A stretch of DNA of 24,366 nucleotides from Agrocybe praecox (lineage: Eukaryota > Basidiomycota > Agaricomycetes > Agaricales > Agrocybaceae). Location: contig CAXHKQ010000181.1 of assembly GCA_964017145.1 (NCBI GenBank), positions 1 through 24,366 on the forward strand, in the 5' to 3' direction. The notes below the pieces were generated by a model that ran no database searches, was not told the origin of the DNA, and saw only the letters and a list, made by a program, of their open reading frames with translations. Shown here one piece after another: positions 1 through 9,274 of this stretch. The stretch's first letter is position 1, and every line of letters starts with the position of its first letter. The position numbers and the translations under genes were made by a program.

Positions 1-67
1 GGATGCATCTCATCATCCTCGCAACATACGGAATGTGCGCGTCTTTCACTTCACGGAGCCAAGTACC
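1..67 (-). pseudogene. LINE ORF2 C-terminal fragment, 5'-truncated copy
   Basis: Read on the minus strand this encodes GTWLREVKDAHIPYV followed by ARMMRCI. The same peptide lies at 14703-14770 in the RNase H half of the large LINE, and the two stretches differ at only a handful of bases. It is therefore the start of a second LINE copy, truncated at its 5' end and running off the left edge. It joins the integrase reading frame of the neighbouring copia remnant directly, and the frame stays open across the join. The likely origin is a 5'-truncated LINE insertion into copia DNA, but only the 5' junction is visible. Confidence 0.8.
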
Positions 68-1460
68 GCCACAATCATCAGTGAACTTGATAAAAGCAGT
101 GGACATGTACTCTCCAGCCTTGTCATCCTGCAGTGCCTTGATTTTCGCATTCAGCTGGTTCTCAGCATAAGCTTTGAACGTTTTGAAAGCATCAAAAGTG
201 TCGCTTTTTCGCTTTAGAAACATGATGGCTTTGAGCTTGGTGCAGTCATCAATGAAGGTGATCCAATAGCGAAATCCATCAGGAGATTGAACTGGGAGTG
301 GACCATGAAGATCAGAGTGAATGAGTTCAAGAGGAGCACTGGAAATGCGTGATGAGCTAGGGAATGGTGAGGAAACCATCTTGCCAGCCAAGCAAAGTTC
401 ACAGATGGGGTCAGGCTTGTCAGAGGAGTTGATGATGAGACCAATGACCAAGTCATCCTTGAGTAGCTTGTGAACATTGTCAATGCTGTGGTGGCAAAAG
501 CGCTGGTGCCAGAGGCTGACATCCATAGGAAGAGTGGAGGAAGCAGCATTTGCATGCTCAAATGGCTCAGTGACTGCATTGAGAATACCAGTGTTCTGAG
601 AGGTTACAGTAGCCTGAAAAAGCGTAGCTCCTTTGAATTTGAAGTGCATGGTGTCTGCATCAACCTCCATCCTGATCCCTTTTCGCTTTGTGAGGTATAA
701 ACAAGCCAATAGATTATTCCGAAGCTGAGGGACATGCAAAACACGAGTTAACTCTACAGAACGAGACTCTAATCCATTTACAACTGGGTGAATCACCACA
801 GTGCCAACACCTGCTGAATACACAATAGTGTGATCAGCCAACTTGATTGGAACACAAAGGGGGGAGTAGTTCCTTAGCCATTGACGATGTGGTGTCATAT
901 GACTAGTGGCCCCTGTGTCTGCAAGCCAATCAAAGTCAGTGGTGTTGTTGGAATCAGAGTCTGTTCTGAGAGCACTTGCATTGCCAGCATATTCGGTTTC
1001 TTGCTCCTGTGCCTTGTTCGCATTCTTGGCCTTTGGTCTTGACATTGTCCTGTGCCTCCTTCTGTGCTCTCAAAAAGCGAGTGCAGTTGGCTTGTGAGTG
1101 GTTGTTAATGCCACAAAAAGCGCACTTGATTGGTGTGGAAGGAGGGGGAGTTTGTGACGATGCAGCAAGAGCAGAGGCGACGTTTGGAGTCTCAGAAGCG
1201 TGATGGCGACGTTGTGATTCCTCTGTGACAAATGCCTGATGGATGGTGGACTTGTCCAGCTTGTCCTGCAACAAAAGCGATGATGCAAACATGCTAAACT
1301 CGTCTGGAGCGCCCTAATGAGTGCCATGGATGCTAGCTCATCATCAAGGGTGGCAAGGTCAAATGTGGCTGGCCTAAGGTCCTTGATGTGCTGGATTGCA
1401 GTATCAACTCTGTTCATGAGTGACTGCAGAGTTTCATCCTCCTTCTTCCTATCTCTTCTT
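68..1460 (-). pseudogene. Ty1/copia remnant: gag, protease and integrase start
   Basis: Minus-strand remnant of a copia polyprotein. In coding order it shows a gag helical segment (about 1450-1310, including NRVDTAIQHIKDL), a CCHC zinc knuckle (CAFCGINNHSQANC), a protease active site (DTGATSHM, about 910-890), a GAG-pre-integrase zinc site (LWHQRFCHH and later CELCLAGK), and the integrase start with ELIHSD and DDKAGEY. It stops where the LINE fragment begins, so the catalytic Glu of integrase, the RT and the RNase H are absent. Two single-base frameshifts are inferred from where the good frame changes: near 1311 in gag and near 1045 between the knuckle and the protease. The N-terminal part of gag is missing at the LINE side. 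It is a different family from the copia element at 15541-18849. Confidence 0.85.
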
Positions 1461-1593
1461 GACTCGTTACCACCACCATCGACTTTTGCAACTCATTGTT
1501 TTTGCTTATTCTTACTTGCATTATGATCGGAACTTGGTAGTAACACTCGGGTAACGAAACAATCGAATCGGTACATCTACTGGTTCGCCAACA

Positions 1594-3396
1594 ATGGCCG
1601 ACACGCCAACAAGGAGGGGCGCAGGTTCACGCCGATCTGCACCTCCGACAAGCCAAGGCACTTCTCCCCTACCCCCGCGGACTACTGCGTCTGCGAGCCC
1701 TAGGACAACTCCCCAGGATGCCCCTGCCAGCCGCGCAGCGACCCCTGCCCCATCCCATGCCGACTCCGACGTTCGCGACAAAACCATGGACAATAACGAA
1801 GATAGGGAGTCCTCCAACGATTCCTGATCCACCTCTCGGCAATCCTCTTCTCGTAAGAGGGTCCGCACCGAAGGTGCACTGTTCCAACACCTGGCCAAGA
1901 CGATGTTCGAAATATCGTCCAATGCCAGGCGTATTCGCGCCCTCAGAGCCTTTGACGACAACGGGGACGACATGCAAGTGGACACATCCGGCCATACAGG
2001 GACTGGAGACTGGTCAGAAATGGGGGAGGGGCCTAAGACCCCACCCCAACAATCCAGTGGGGGCAGCCTCGGCGAGGCAGCTCTCATCACTCCTAAACCC
2101 CCACCGTGCACAGACAAGGGGAAACAAAGGGAGGTCCCCCCTCCCACACGGCCTCAGAAGCCCGGACCCTTAGGGTCTGGGCCCAAGAAGCCCAATCCCA
2201 AACCACCGGCTATTACACAGCCGATGCAACAACCCAAGGTACCGGAGACTCGGTTCGGAAGAATCGTGCCGCCGCTTCCTTCCAGACGGACCGCTGGTCC
2301 AGGCAAGGGGTCATATGCCTCTCGCCTCGGCCAAGGACCAAAACAACCCGTGATTGTCGCGCAACTCACGAAGGTCGCACCCCAATTGCCTATCAATGCA
2401 GTGGCACAGGCAACCAATCAGAATGCAGCGGGGCCGACAAAGTCGCGAAAGCGCAAGTCGCAGCTCCCCTCCTTCGTCGCAGGAGGACCATCGAGAAGAC
2501 AGGTCCTCATCCAGTTTGAAAGCGCAATCCGGACATGCGACTTCAACCTATACATAGTACGAGCCCGACGCGCACTTCGCGATGGGGGCTCTACCCTCCA
2601 AATTCTGTCAATGGCCCAGGCCTATGCAGGATACACCCTCCACACCGATGGTGTGGCCAACGAGCGAGACCTCGAATATCTTCGAGGTCAAGCCAATGCT
2701 TCATTCGGGCAAGTCTCAGCTGGCATTACTGTCAGTTTACCCGTTGCCACCTCGTTTGTCCACATCGTGGACATTCCCTACTACACAGACGCAGCTAGGA
2801 CGTCCAGAATTACATCTGACATAGTGCAGGGGGCCCTCAAGTCCTCCCCACTTGGCAGAAACCTCAACTTTGCACGCGAAGCGCGCATAGTTCACAACTC
2901 TCCGGCTAGCACCATGGGTGTGGCCTACATCGACATCTGGGACACCAAGTCCGGAGCCCGCGCCAAACAGATCATCAACAAGTCTGTTATGGTCCTCGGA
3001 AGGCAGTGCGAAATTCAAGCCACCACCACTCACACCGGTGTCCCCCTATGCCAGCGTTGCTGGCGATGGGGCCACTCTGACAAAGGATGCAGGCAACGTG
3101 CTGCGTCCTGCCCCCATTGCATGGGCCCACACAAAGCCGACGAACATCGCGACGTCGCCAAGTGCTGCAAAGGGAACGCGAACGCGAACCCCCCCCTCGA
3201 ACCAACTCCTGCTGGCCAGCCGTGTCCTCACACGGACCACTGTGTCAACTGCAAGGGTGCCCACGCCGCGAACTCGCGTAAATGCAAGTTCTGGACCAAC
3301 CGCTTCAATCGAGCATGGATCGATGGCAAATATGCAGAGGTACGTCGTATTCGACAGAATCTCCGCGATCGTACTAACCCTCTCACCGTAGCTTAA
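1594..3396 (+). pseudogene. LINE ORF1, gag-like nucleic-acid-binding protein, one nonsense codon
   Basis: A 600-codon frame from ATG 1594 to TAA 3394-3396, broken only by TGA at 1825-1827 (codon 78). The frame is open on both sides of that stop, and CGA to TGA is the simplest explanation. The N-terminal half is Pro/Ser/Lys-rich and basic. The middle (about 2500-3010) looks like a folded RRM/gag-like domain. The C-terminus has three cysteine/histidine clusters: CQRCWRWGHSDKGC from about 3049, then CPHCMGPH, then CVNCKGAHAANSRKC. In this class ORF1 coats the element RNA and forms the RNP with ORF2. If translation started after the stop, ATG 1903 would give a 497-residue protein retaining all the knuckles. 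Confidence 0.85.
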
Positions 3397-3398
3397 TG
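3394..3398 (+). other. TAATG stop-start overlap between LINE ORF1 and ORF2
   Basis: The ORF1 stop TAA (3394-3396) shares its last A with the ORF2 ATG (3396-3398). Overlaps of this form are known in other LINEs, where ORF2 is made by termination-reinitiation. That mechanism is inferred here. Confidence 0.65.
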
Positions 3399-5887
3399 CG
3401 CAACGGCCTAGGGAGGGAAATTAGTATATACTCACACAATGTAGCTAAGAAATATGACTACCTACACGTGTTACTCGAGACATTAATCAATATGGTTGAT
3501 GTCATCTTTGTGCAAGAACCGCCTTGGCGGATAATAAGACAAGTGCCATCTTCTACTAACAGAGAAGGTGACAATATCGTTGGCGCACCGATGCATCCTG
3601 CATGGTTGTATATGGTACGCCCCCCGGAAAATGAGGAGATTCCCCCCGAGTCATAGCATACGTGTCAAAGCGACTTGAGAGGCTCCGACCTTCGATGAGG
3701 CGAGATCTTATTGATCACCGCGACATCTTTGTACTCTCGCTGTTCCAAGGCAACGAGACTTATAACTTCATGAACGTATATTCAGATGAAGCCAGCACAG
3801 CGATTCGGTTCTTACAAGACCACGTCGACGAACTACCCCGTTTCCATTATATGGGAGGCGACTTTAACACACACTCGAGAATATGGGACCCTAACGTCAC
3901 GTATCATCGGTGGGATGCTATTGCGCTGCTAGACATAGCGGCCGAACTTGACCTAGAATGGACTGAGCCGTCCAATCCGGGTCCTACATTTATATCCAAC
4001 AACCCAGAACTTCGGCCTTCGGTCATTGATCTGGTATTCCGCGGGATTGCTGAGTCAGCGAGAAGTCGCATCACTCGTGCACCGGAACATCAGAGGCGAA
4101 CAGATCATATTCCGTTGATAGCTTCTGTCAAATTAGGGGATGACGTCGAAGACGTGATCCGCTTCACAATTGCAAAGGGCTCCGATGCTTACAAAGCGTG
4201 GAAGACCGAGCTGCCCAGGAAGGTCGCTGCCATAGAGGCAGGACGTCTCGAAACCAGGGAGGATGTCGAGCGAGTCGCGCAAGCACTGGCTGATGTCTAC
4301 ACTGCTGCATGGGACTCCCATGCAAAGGAGACCCGAATCACAAAGCATTCTAAACCATGGTGGAATGACGAGTGCACAAATTCGCTTGCCGCTTATCGTA
4401 TGGATAAAACCGATGAAAAGTGGAAAGCCTTCCGAAAGATCGTCAAAGACGTTAAGCGCGAATTCTTCGAGAGTAGAATCTCGGAAATCGCATATACTAA
4501 CAGACGCCCGTGGGACCTAATGGAATGGGTCAAACAGCGCAAGTTACCCGCCTGTGAAGCTATCCAATACCAAGGACAGCCCTGCCATGGAATGGACTCC
4601 CTATGGGATGCCCTCCACAACACCTACAACTCAGCCTCCGGCCAAGTGGTAGATCTTGCCGTGCTCGATCCCCTCCCAACTTTGCAAGAAAGGGATTGGC
4701 CTCCATTCTCCAAATTAGAATTGGATGAGGTGCTCGCATCTTGTTCTAGTCTCTCGTCCCCCGGCCCTGACCACGTATCATGGCCAATCCTCAAAGAAGT
4801 TGTGAAGCAGCTTGCTGCTTCACAACTTCTTATCGATCTCGCCAACGCTTGCATTCGTGTGGGGGTATGGCCGAGACACTTTAAGGAGTCGACTTCGGTG
4901 ATTATACCGAAGCCGGGCAAACCTACATACTCAGACCCCAAGGCATTCCGGCCCATTGTGCTGTTGAATACTACGGGGAAACTCATTGAGAAGATGATAT
5001 CGAATCGTCTTCAATACGACATGATCAAGTTCGACCTTGTTCACCCTAACCAAGTCGGAGGAGTGCGTCAGCACTCAACCGAAGACGCAGGGCTGTACCT
5101 TACCCATCTGATTCGCACCGGATGGACTAAGGGACTCAAGACCAGCGTTGTCGCATTCGACATCGCCCAGTTCTTCCCGTCTCTCAATCATGACATGCTC
5201 AAGGCAATTCTCAGGAAGCAGGGGTTCTCGCCACTCGTGGGGTGGTTCTTCTCATCCTACTTAGTAGATCGATATACCTCATATAGGTGGGGTTCGTTCA
5301 CATCCGACCCCCGGCAGGCGGATGTCGGTGTAGGACAAGGCTCTGCCTTGTCCCCCATCCTCTCAGCTTTATACATCGCTCCAGTGATGAAATTATACCA
5401 TATGGAAGAGATATCTCGCAAGACATCGCTTCTATCCTACGTGGACGACGGCACTTGTATTGCCCAGGCCAAAACCCTCCAGGAGAATACGGTCACTCTA
5501 GTGGCTGCATACGCAGTCCTCCTTCGACTCTTCACCGCAATCGGACTCATTCTCCAACACAACAAATCCGAATATGCATGTTTCGACCGGTCGCACAATT
5601 ACGACCCGCCACCTCTCGATCTCGGACACGCCCCATACACAGGTGACACACCTCTTCGCCCGAAGCGCGTCTGGCGCTACTTGGGCTTTTACTTCGACCG
5701 CAAGCTCACCTTCAAAGTGCATGTGCGGTTCTACTCTACCAAATCATTATCATCGGTGAAAGCCATGAAAATGCTTGGAAGCTCAACTCGTGGTCTCCAC
5801 CCCAAGGAGAAGCGGCTATTATACCGTGCGTGCGTTCTACCAATCGCGACGTACGGATATCGTCCGTGGTACTTCGAAGGCTCCCGA
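3396..5887 (+). pseudogene. LINE ORF2, endonuclease and reverse transcriptase half
   Basis: Encodes an APE-type endonuclease followed by reverse transcriptase. Endonuclease signatures are QEPPW, NVYSDEAST, GGDFNTHSRIW, SVIDLVF and RTDHIPL. RT signatures are AFRPIVLLNTTGKLIEK, AFDIAQFFPSL, GQGSALSPILSALY and the catalytic YVDD at 5438-5449. The endonuclease nicks target DNA and the RT copies element RNA from the nick. The frame shifts inside the C-run at 3642-3647: upstream is the 3396 frame, downstream the other, which fits loss of one C. The frame then stays open to about 5887, where the sequence leaves the LINE after FEGSRSKG and enters unrelated coding sequence without a stop. The missing C-terminal part resumes at about 13651. 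Confidence 0.9.
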
Positions 5888-6892
5888 TCCAAGGGGGGCT
5901 CGAACCATCCCTCCGCCCCAAAAATTTCCTCTGCCTCAGCCGACCCGACAATCTGGAAAGCGAAGAAGAGGACAAGCCATGTGCTTGACGCTCTGGATGC
6001 AGCATTCCCCTCTACTGTCTCTGCTCCCATCGGTCCGACCTCCAATTTGCCTCCCTCGACAGTCCAGCCAAGTTCCAAAAACAATAACAATATTATCAGG
6101 AGGGTGGTCAAGGCCAATGGCAAGAGGATCAAGATAGTCCGGAAGCACTACGACCCGTTGTACGAAGATATGCCAGAAACGGCATCCTACTCGGACATCG
6201 AAGTCACCGACAGCAGCGACAACGACAGCGACAACGACAACAAACTTTCGAAGACAAAAGCCAAAGCCAAAGCCAAGGCATCTACCGACGACGACGACGA
6301 AGATACCGAGACCGACATCATCCCTTGTAAGCGAAAAAAGCCCTCCACCCCCGTCAAGAAGAGGAAAATATGTGTCATCACTCGAACACCCGACATGCTG
6401 GACTACCACACCATGCTCCAGGAGGCCACTTCGACCCCTCCCGTTTCGCCCCTCTCTTTGAACTCCTCTGCCTCAGCCGCCTACGCCTACGAACCCTTTG
6501 CCTCTACATCTGCGGCGCCTCTCTAAGTTGCTCACATCCTTGCACCATTTGCATCAGTTTCTGCTGCGCCCACTGGGCATGCACAGAATGTTGCAGTTTC
6601 GCCCGTCATTGCCTCTCGTCCACCTCCACCTCTGCCCTTGCCTCTTGCACCTGCACCTCAACACACCATGCAGGTCCCTCCTCCTTTCACGCATATCGCA
6701 CCTCCTGCTCCTCCACTGCCCTCGTTGACTGTGCCCCCCTATCAACCCCCTGTGTACATCACTACCCCTCCTCCTTACAGCGTTGTACAGCCAGAAGATA
6801 CTGTGATGTTGGAGGATACGGAGAGTGAGTTCGGCGACCTACTAGGCATTGATCCCGCTCAATTCGACGATATCGCAGAGTTAAACTAACAT
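5888..6892 (+). pseudogene. 3' fragment of an unrecognised acidic, proline-rich protein gene
   Basis: I do not recognise this protein. The frame continues from the LINE RT without a stop and runs to TAA 6524-6526; the same frame then reopens and ends at 6892. The single stop is most simply CAA to TAA. Visible features are a basic patch (RRVVKANGKRIKIVRKHY), Ser/Asp runs (DSSDNDSDNDN), a Lys-Ala repeat (KAKAKAKA), an acidic run (DDDDEDTETD), basic clusters like nuclear localisation signals (CKRKKPSTPVKKRK), a Pro-rich stretch, and an acidic hydrophobic C-terminus (FGDLLGIDPAQFDDIAELN). This composition suggests a nuclear regulatory protein, perhaps a transcription factor with an activation tail, but no DNA-binding domain remains. 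It has no start codon of its own. It could be a host gene fragment or cargo of the transposon. Confidence 0.6.
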
Positions 6893-7944
6893 GTTTAGCT
6901 TTGCGACTTGCTTTCTTTTCGTATATTCACGTCTTCATCCATCCGCCAGCTCTATGCCTATGAGATATATGCCCTTATGCTGTCTAGTATACACACCCTA
7001 TGCTATTTATTTAGATATGCTGTAGTCAAGAGAGGCTTTTTTTAAAAACATTTTTCTTAGTTCCAATAGAAAGTTTTTTTCGCCTCAAATTGTGTGATTT
7101 CTGAGATCAAAACATCTGATATTGAATGATTTACATGTGGGTCTTATTCTAGATTCTGGACATTGATATTCTTCATCTCTCGAAATTTATTTCTCCCTTT
7201 TCTTCTTCGTCCTTGTGTGCAAAGAAACATCATGAGTCAATGCATTAGATGCACGAAATGTTCGTAACATGACTGACCTGTACTCGATACCCTTAATTCG
7301 TAGCCTGGCTTGATTAGTATTATGATATCTTGCCTTTGGAGGTTCATGATGGCGGGCTTGAGGTATTTTTCCGAGTGTTTTTTCTGAGCATTACTTACGA
7401 ATCGATGAACCGATGAATACTAGTGGAGGAAATCGTAAATTTTGAACATACTTCCTAGCTCGTATTTGTGGGTTCAGAATCGTGGCAATATATGTTTAAG
7501 CATCAGAATGTGTGCGATGACTGTAAGTTCCAATTAAGAATTTGAATTTTCGTGCATTTCTCCAAGAAATAGTCATTTAGTAAGAAGGATAATCCATGTA
7601 CATTGTCTTTGAAATTTGGCTGAATGTGTGCGACAACTGTAAGTTACAATTAAGAATTTGAATTTTCGTGCATTTCTCCAAGAAATAGACATTTAGTAAG
7701 AAGGATAATCTATATACATTGCCTTTGAAATTTGGCTAGACTCAGAGGGATGGAAGATAACATCTTTGTCCACTTATTAACTTATTTTAGGTGGAAGAGA
7801 AATCTGAACTACTGTTTTTTTCGAAAACATGTTCTGTTGCAAGCACAAAATCACCACTCAAAGGTTTCAAGATATATTTTTGGCTCTGTACATACAATCT
7901 GCGAGTACTAAATCTGCGAGTGAAGCAGAGGGCTGTAAGGTACA
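6893..7944. other. AT-rich non-coding stretch between convergent gene ends
   Basis: This segment separates the 3' end of the plus-strand fragment from the 3' end of the minus-strand TET/JBP-like gene. It is AT-rich with T runs near 7037-7080, and I see no coding frame with recognisable content. It contains the 116-bp tandem duplication at 7507-7738. The left end of the KDZ transposon probably lies somewhere in or left of this stretch, but I could not place it. Confidence 0.6.
7507..7738. repeat. Two tandem copies of a 116-bp unit
   Basis: Copy 1 is 7507-7622 and copy 2 is 7623-7738. Both begin AATGTGTGCGA, share the core TTCGTGCATTTCTCCAAGAA and end TTTGAAATTTGGCT. By eye they differ at about eight positions, mostly transitions, and have no length difference. 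No coding potential is apparent. It lies about 200 bp beyond the 3' end of the TET/JBP-like gene, so it may be a subterminal repeat of the transposon. Confidence 0.9.
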
Positions 7945-9084
7945 TTAATACGAGTTATTGGACGGTTTGTGAGGGATGATAGGGAGGAGGGAGAGCCTCT
8001 GTAGCCAATGTTGAGCCTCCATATTCCTAACCTCTGCCAGTTTCTCGCGCGCTAAAAGGTTATAATATTCATTCGCGGTCTTGAAGTCGTGTCCTACCCA
8101 CCGAAAGATACCTCCTGCTGTATACTGAGCAAAAGAATAACGAGATTCATGAGGGAGGATGGAAGTATTGGAGTGCGATATAACAGCGGAGGTAATGAGT
8201 ATCATAGAGCCGGGGGGGAACTCGATGACGAGCTGGCACTCCCATAGAATGAGGTGGCTGCCTCGCGTTGGGTCATAGTTGCCAAGAGCTGTGATGGCAC
8301 AGAGTTCGTACGGTAGGTTACCAAAATCCTTATGTTTGAAGCAGACTGTGCGGGGGCCGAAGTTGTAAGTAAATGCCGAGAAGATAGAGTTGTCAAAAAC
8401 GCGCTCGAGCTCTGGATGTGCGTCGTGCAAAGAACGTAATGTATGTGCATAGTGAGAATAGAGGTCTGGCGCCCACGTCGCTATTGCAGCTAGTAATATA
8501 ATTTGTTAGAAAACTTCACGACAAAGAGAAGATTACTTACCCGACACGAAGCCTGCCAACCGCTTAAAGACAGGTGTTTCCGCCAACTCCTTTAATACTT
8601 GGCCATTCAGGCCATTTTTGTTGGATCCATCGGGGTGCAGGTTTCCTGGCCTTTCTTGCCCACCGCCGTGAGAGACGTCGCAGCTGAGCGCAATGAAGTT
8701 TTTTCTTTTAGCTTTTTTGGTCTCTTCCGGATTAATTTTTCCTGCATCGTCTAAAGGTGACAGGAGATGGAGTGGTACAATATCGTCTTCAGTGACTTCT
8801 CCAGTCAAGGACATGGGCGACAGACTGAAAATCACAGGGTCGAGTTTATGTGGCGATAGCGGTGGGGAGAGGTTGAGATTCTCGATGTTGTCCTGGAAAT
8901 GGTCGTCTCCTATAGAGGACATGGGTGATACGTTGAAGAGAATTGGGTCGAGTTCGTTATCATCTTGAAGTTTAGTGGCGGTCTCGAGCAACGAAGTAAG
9001 ATTGAAGTTGGGATTGAATGTGACGACTGAGTCCATCTTAGCTGCAAAGACAGCCAAAGAGAGAGTTCCCGGGCTTGAGCACAC
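7945..9084 (-). CDS. TET/JBP-family 2-oxoglutarate/Fe(II) dioxygenase, KDZ-associated
   Basis: Two exons: 9084-8541 and 8489-7945, with a 51-bp intron (GTAAGT...TACTAG), giving 362 residues and no internal stop. Residues 1-180 are largely disordered, with a duplicated LDP...SPMS motif (45-77 and 81-111). The C-terminal domain has the order expected of a double-stranded beta-helix dioxygenase: His234-Lys-Asp236 as HxD iron ligands, the PPGS turn at 273-276, His287 as distal ligand, and Arg298 in ESRYSFAQY for 2-oxoglutarate. The segments GFVSAAIATWAPDLY, ITALGNYDP and FRWVG resemble the fungal TET/JBP group. Members oxidise 5-methylcytosine in nuclear DNA to hydroxymethylcytosine and beyond; activity here is inferred. 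An alternative start is Met17 (9036), which sits in better context. It is divergent from the KDZ gene and 190 bp away. Confidence 0.8.
8752..8952 (-). repeat. Intragenic duplication in the TET/JBP N-terminus
   Basis: Residues 45-77 and 81-111 of the dioxygenase are diverged copies of one motif: an LDP start, SPMS, a Gly, an acidic stretch, and an end of type LSPPL/LLSPL. The DNA also shows it, with GACATGGG followed after about 20 bases by GGGTCGAG in both copies. The motif looks like a short linear docking segment rather than a folded domain. Confidence 0.7.
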
Positions 9085-9274
9085 CTCTCTTCAGCCTGAA
9101 CTTTGGCCATGAAGTGTACTGAACGTTGTTTTTAAGCAGAGTCAAGGAATCAACTTGACTTCGGTCGAATTTACAATCTTACCGATTTGGGTATGCTGCG
9201 GGTACGCCGGTCCACGTGATCGTTCCCTCTCGCCAGCCAGGTAAACTAACATTGAGATTTAAATAACCACACCT
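9085..9274. promoter_or_regulatory. Divergent promoter region of the TET/JBP-KDZ pair
   Basis: The 190 bp between the two divergent start codons must hold the 5' ends of both genes. A TATA-like TTTAAATAA lies about 15-25 bases before the KDZ ATG at 9275. On the other strand TTAAAAAC occurs at about 9128-9137, roughly 50 bases before the dioxygenase ATG. No transcription start is directly visible, so shared regulation is inferred from the geometry. Confidence 0.45.

Noticed and set aside
6370..6828. Cys/Ser/His-rich plus-strand frame overlapping the proline-rich gene tail.
   Set aside because: It is the shifted reading of the Pro/Ala/Thr-rich frame that continues past the TAA at 6524; no domain signature.
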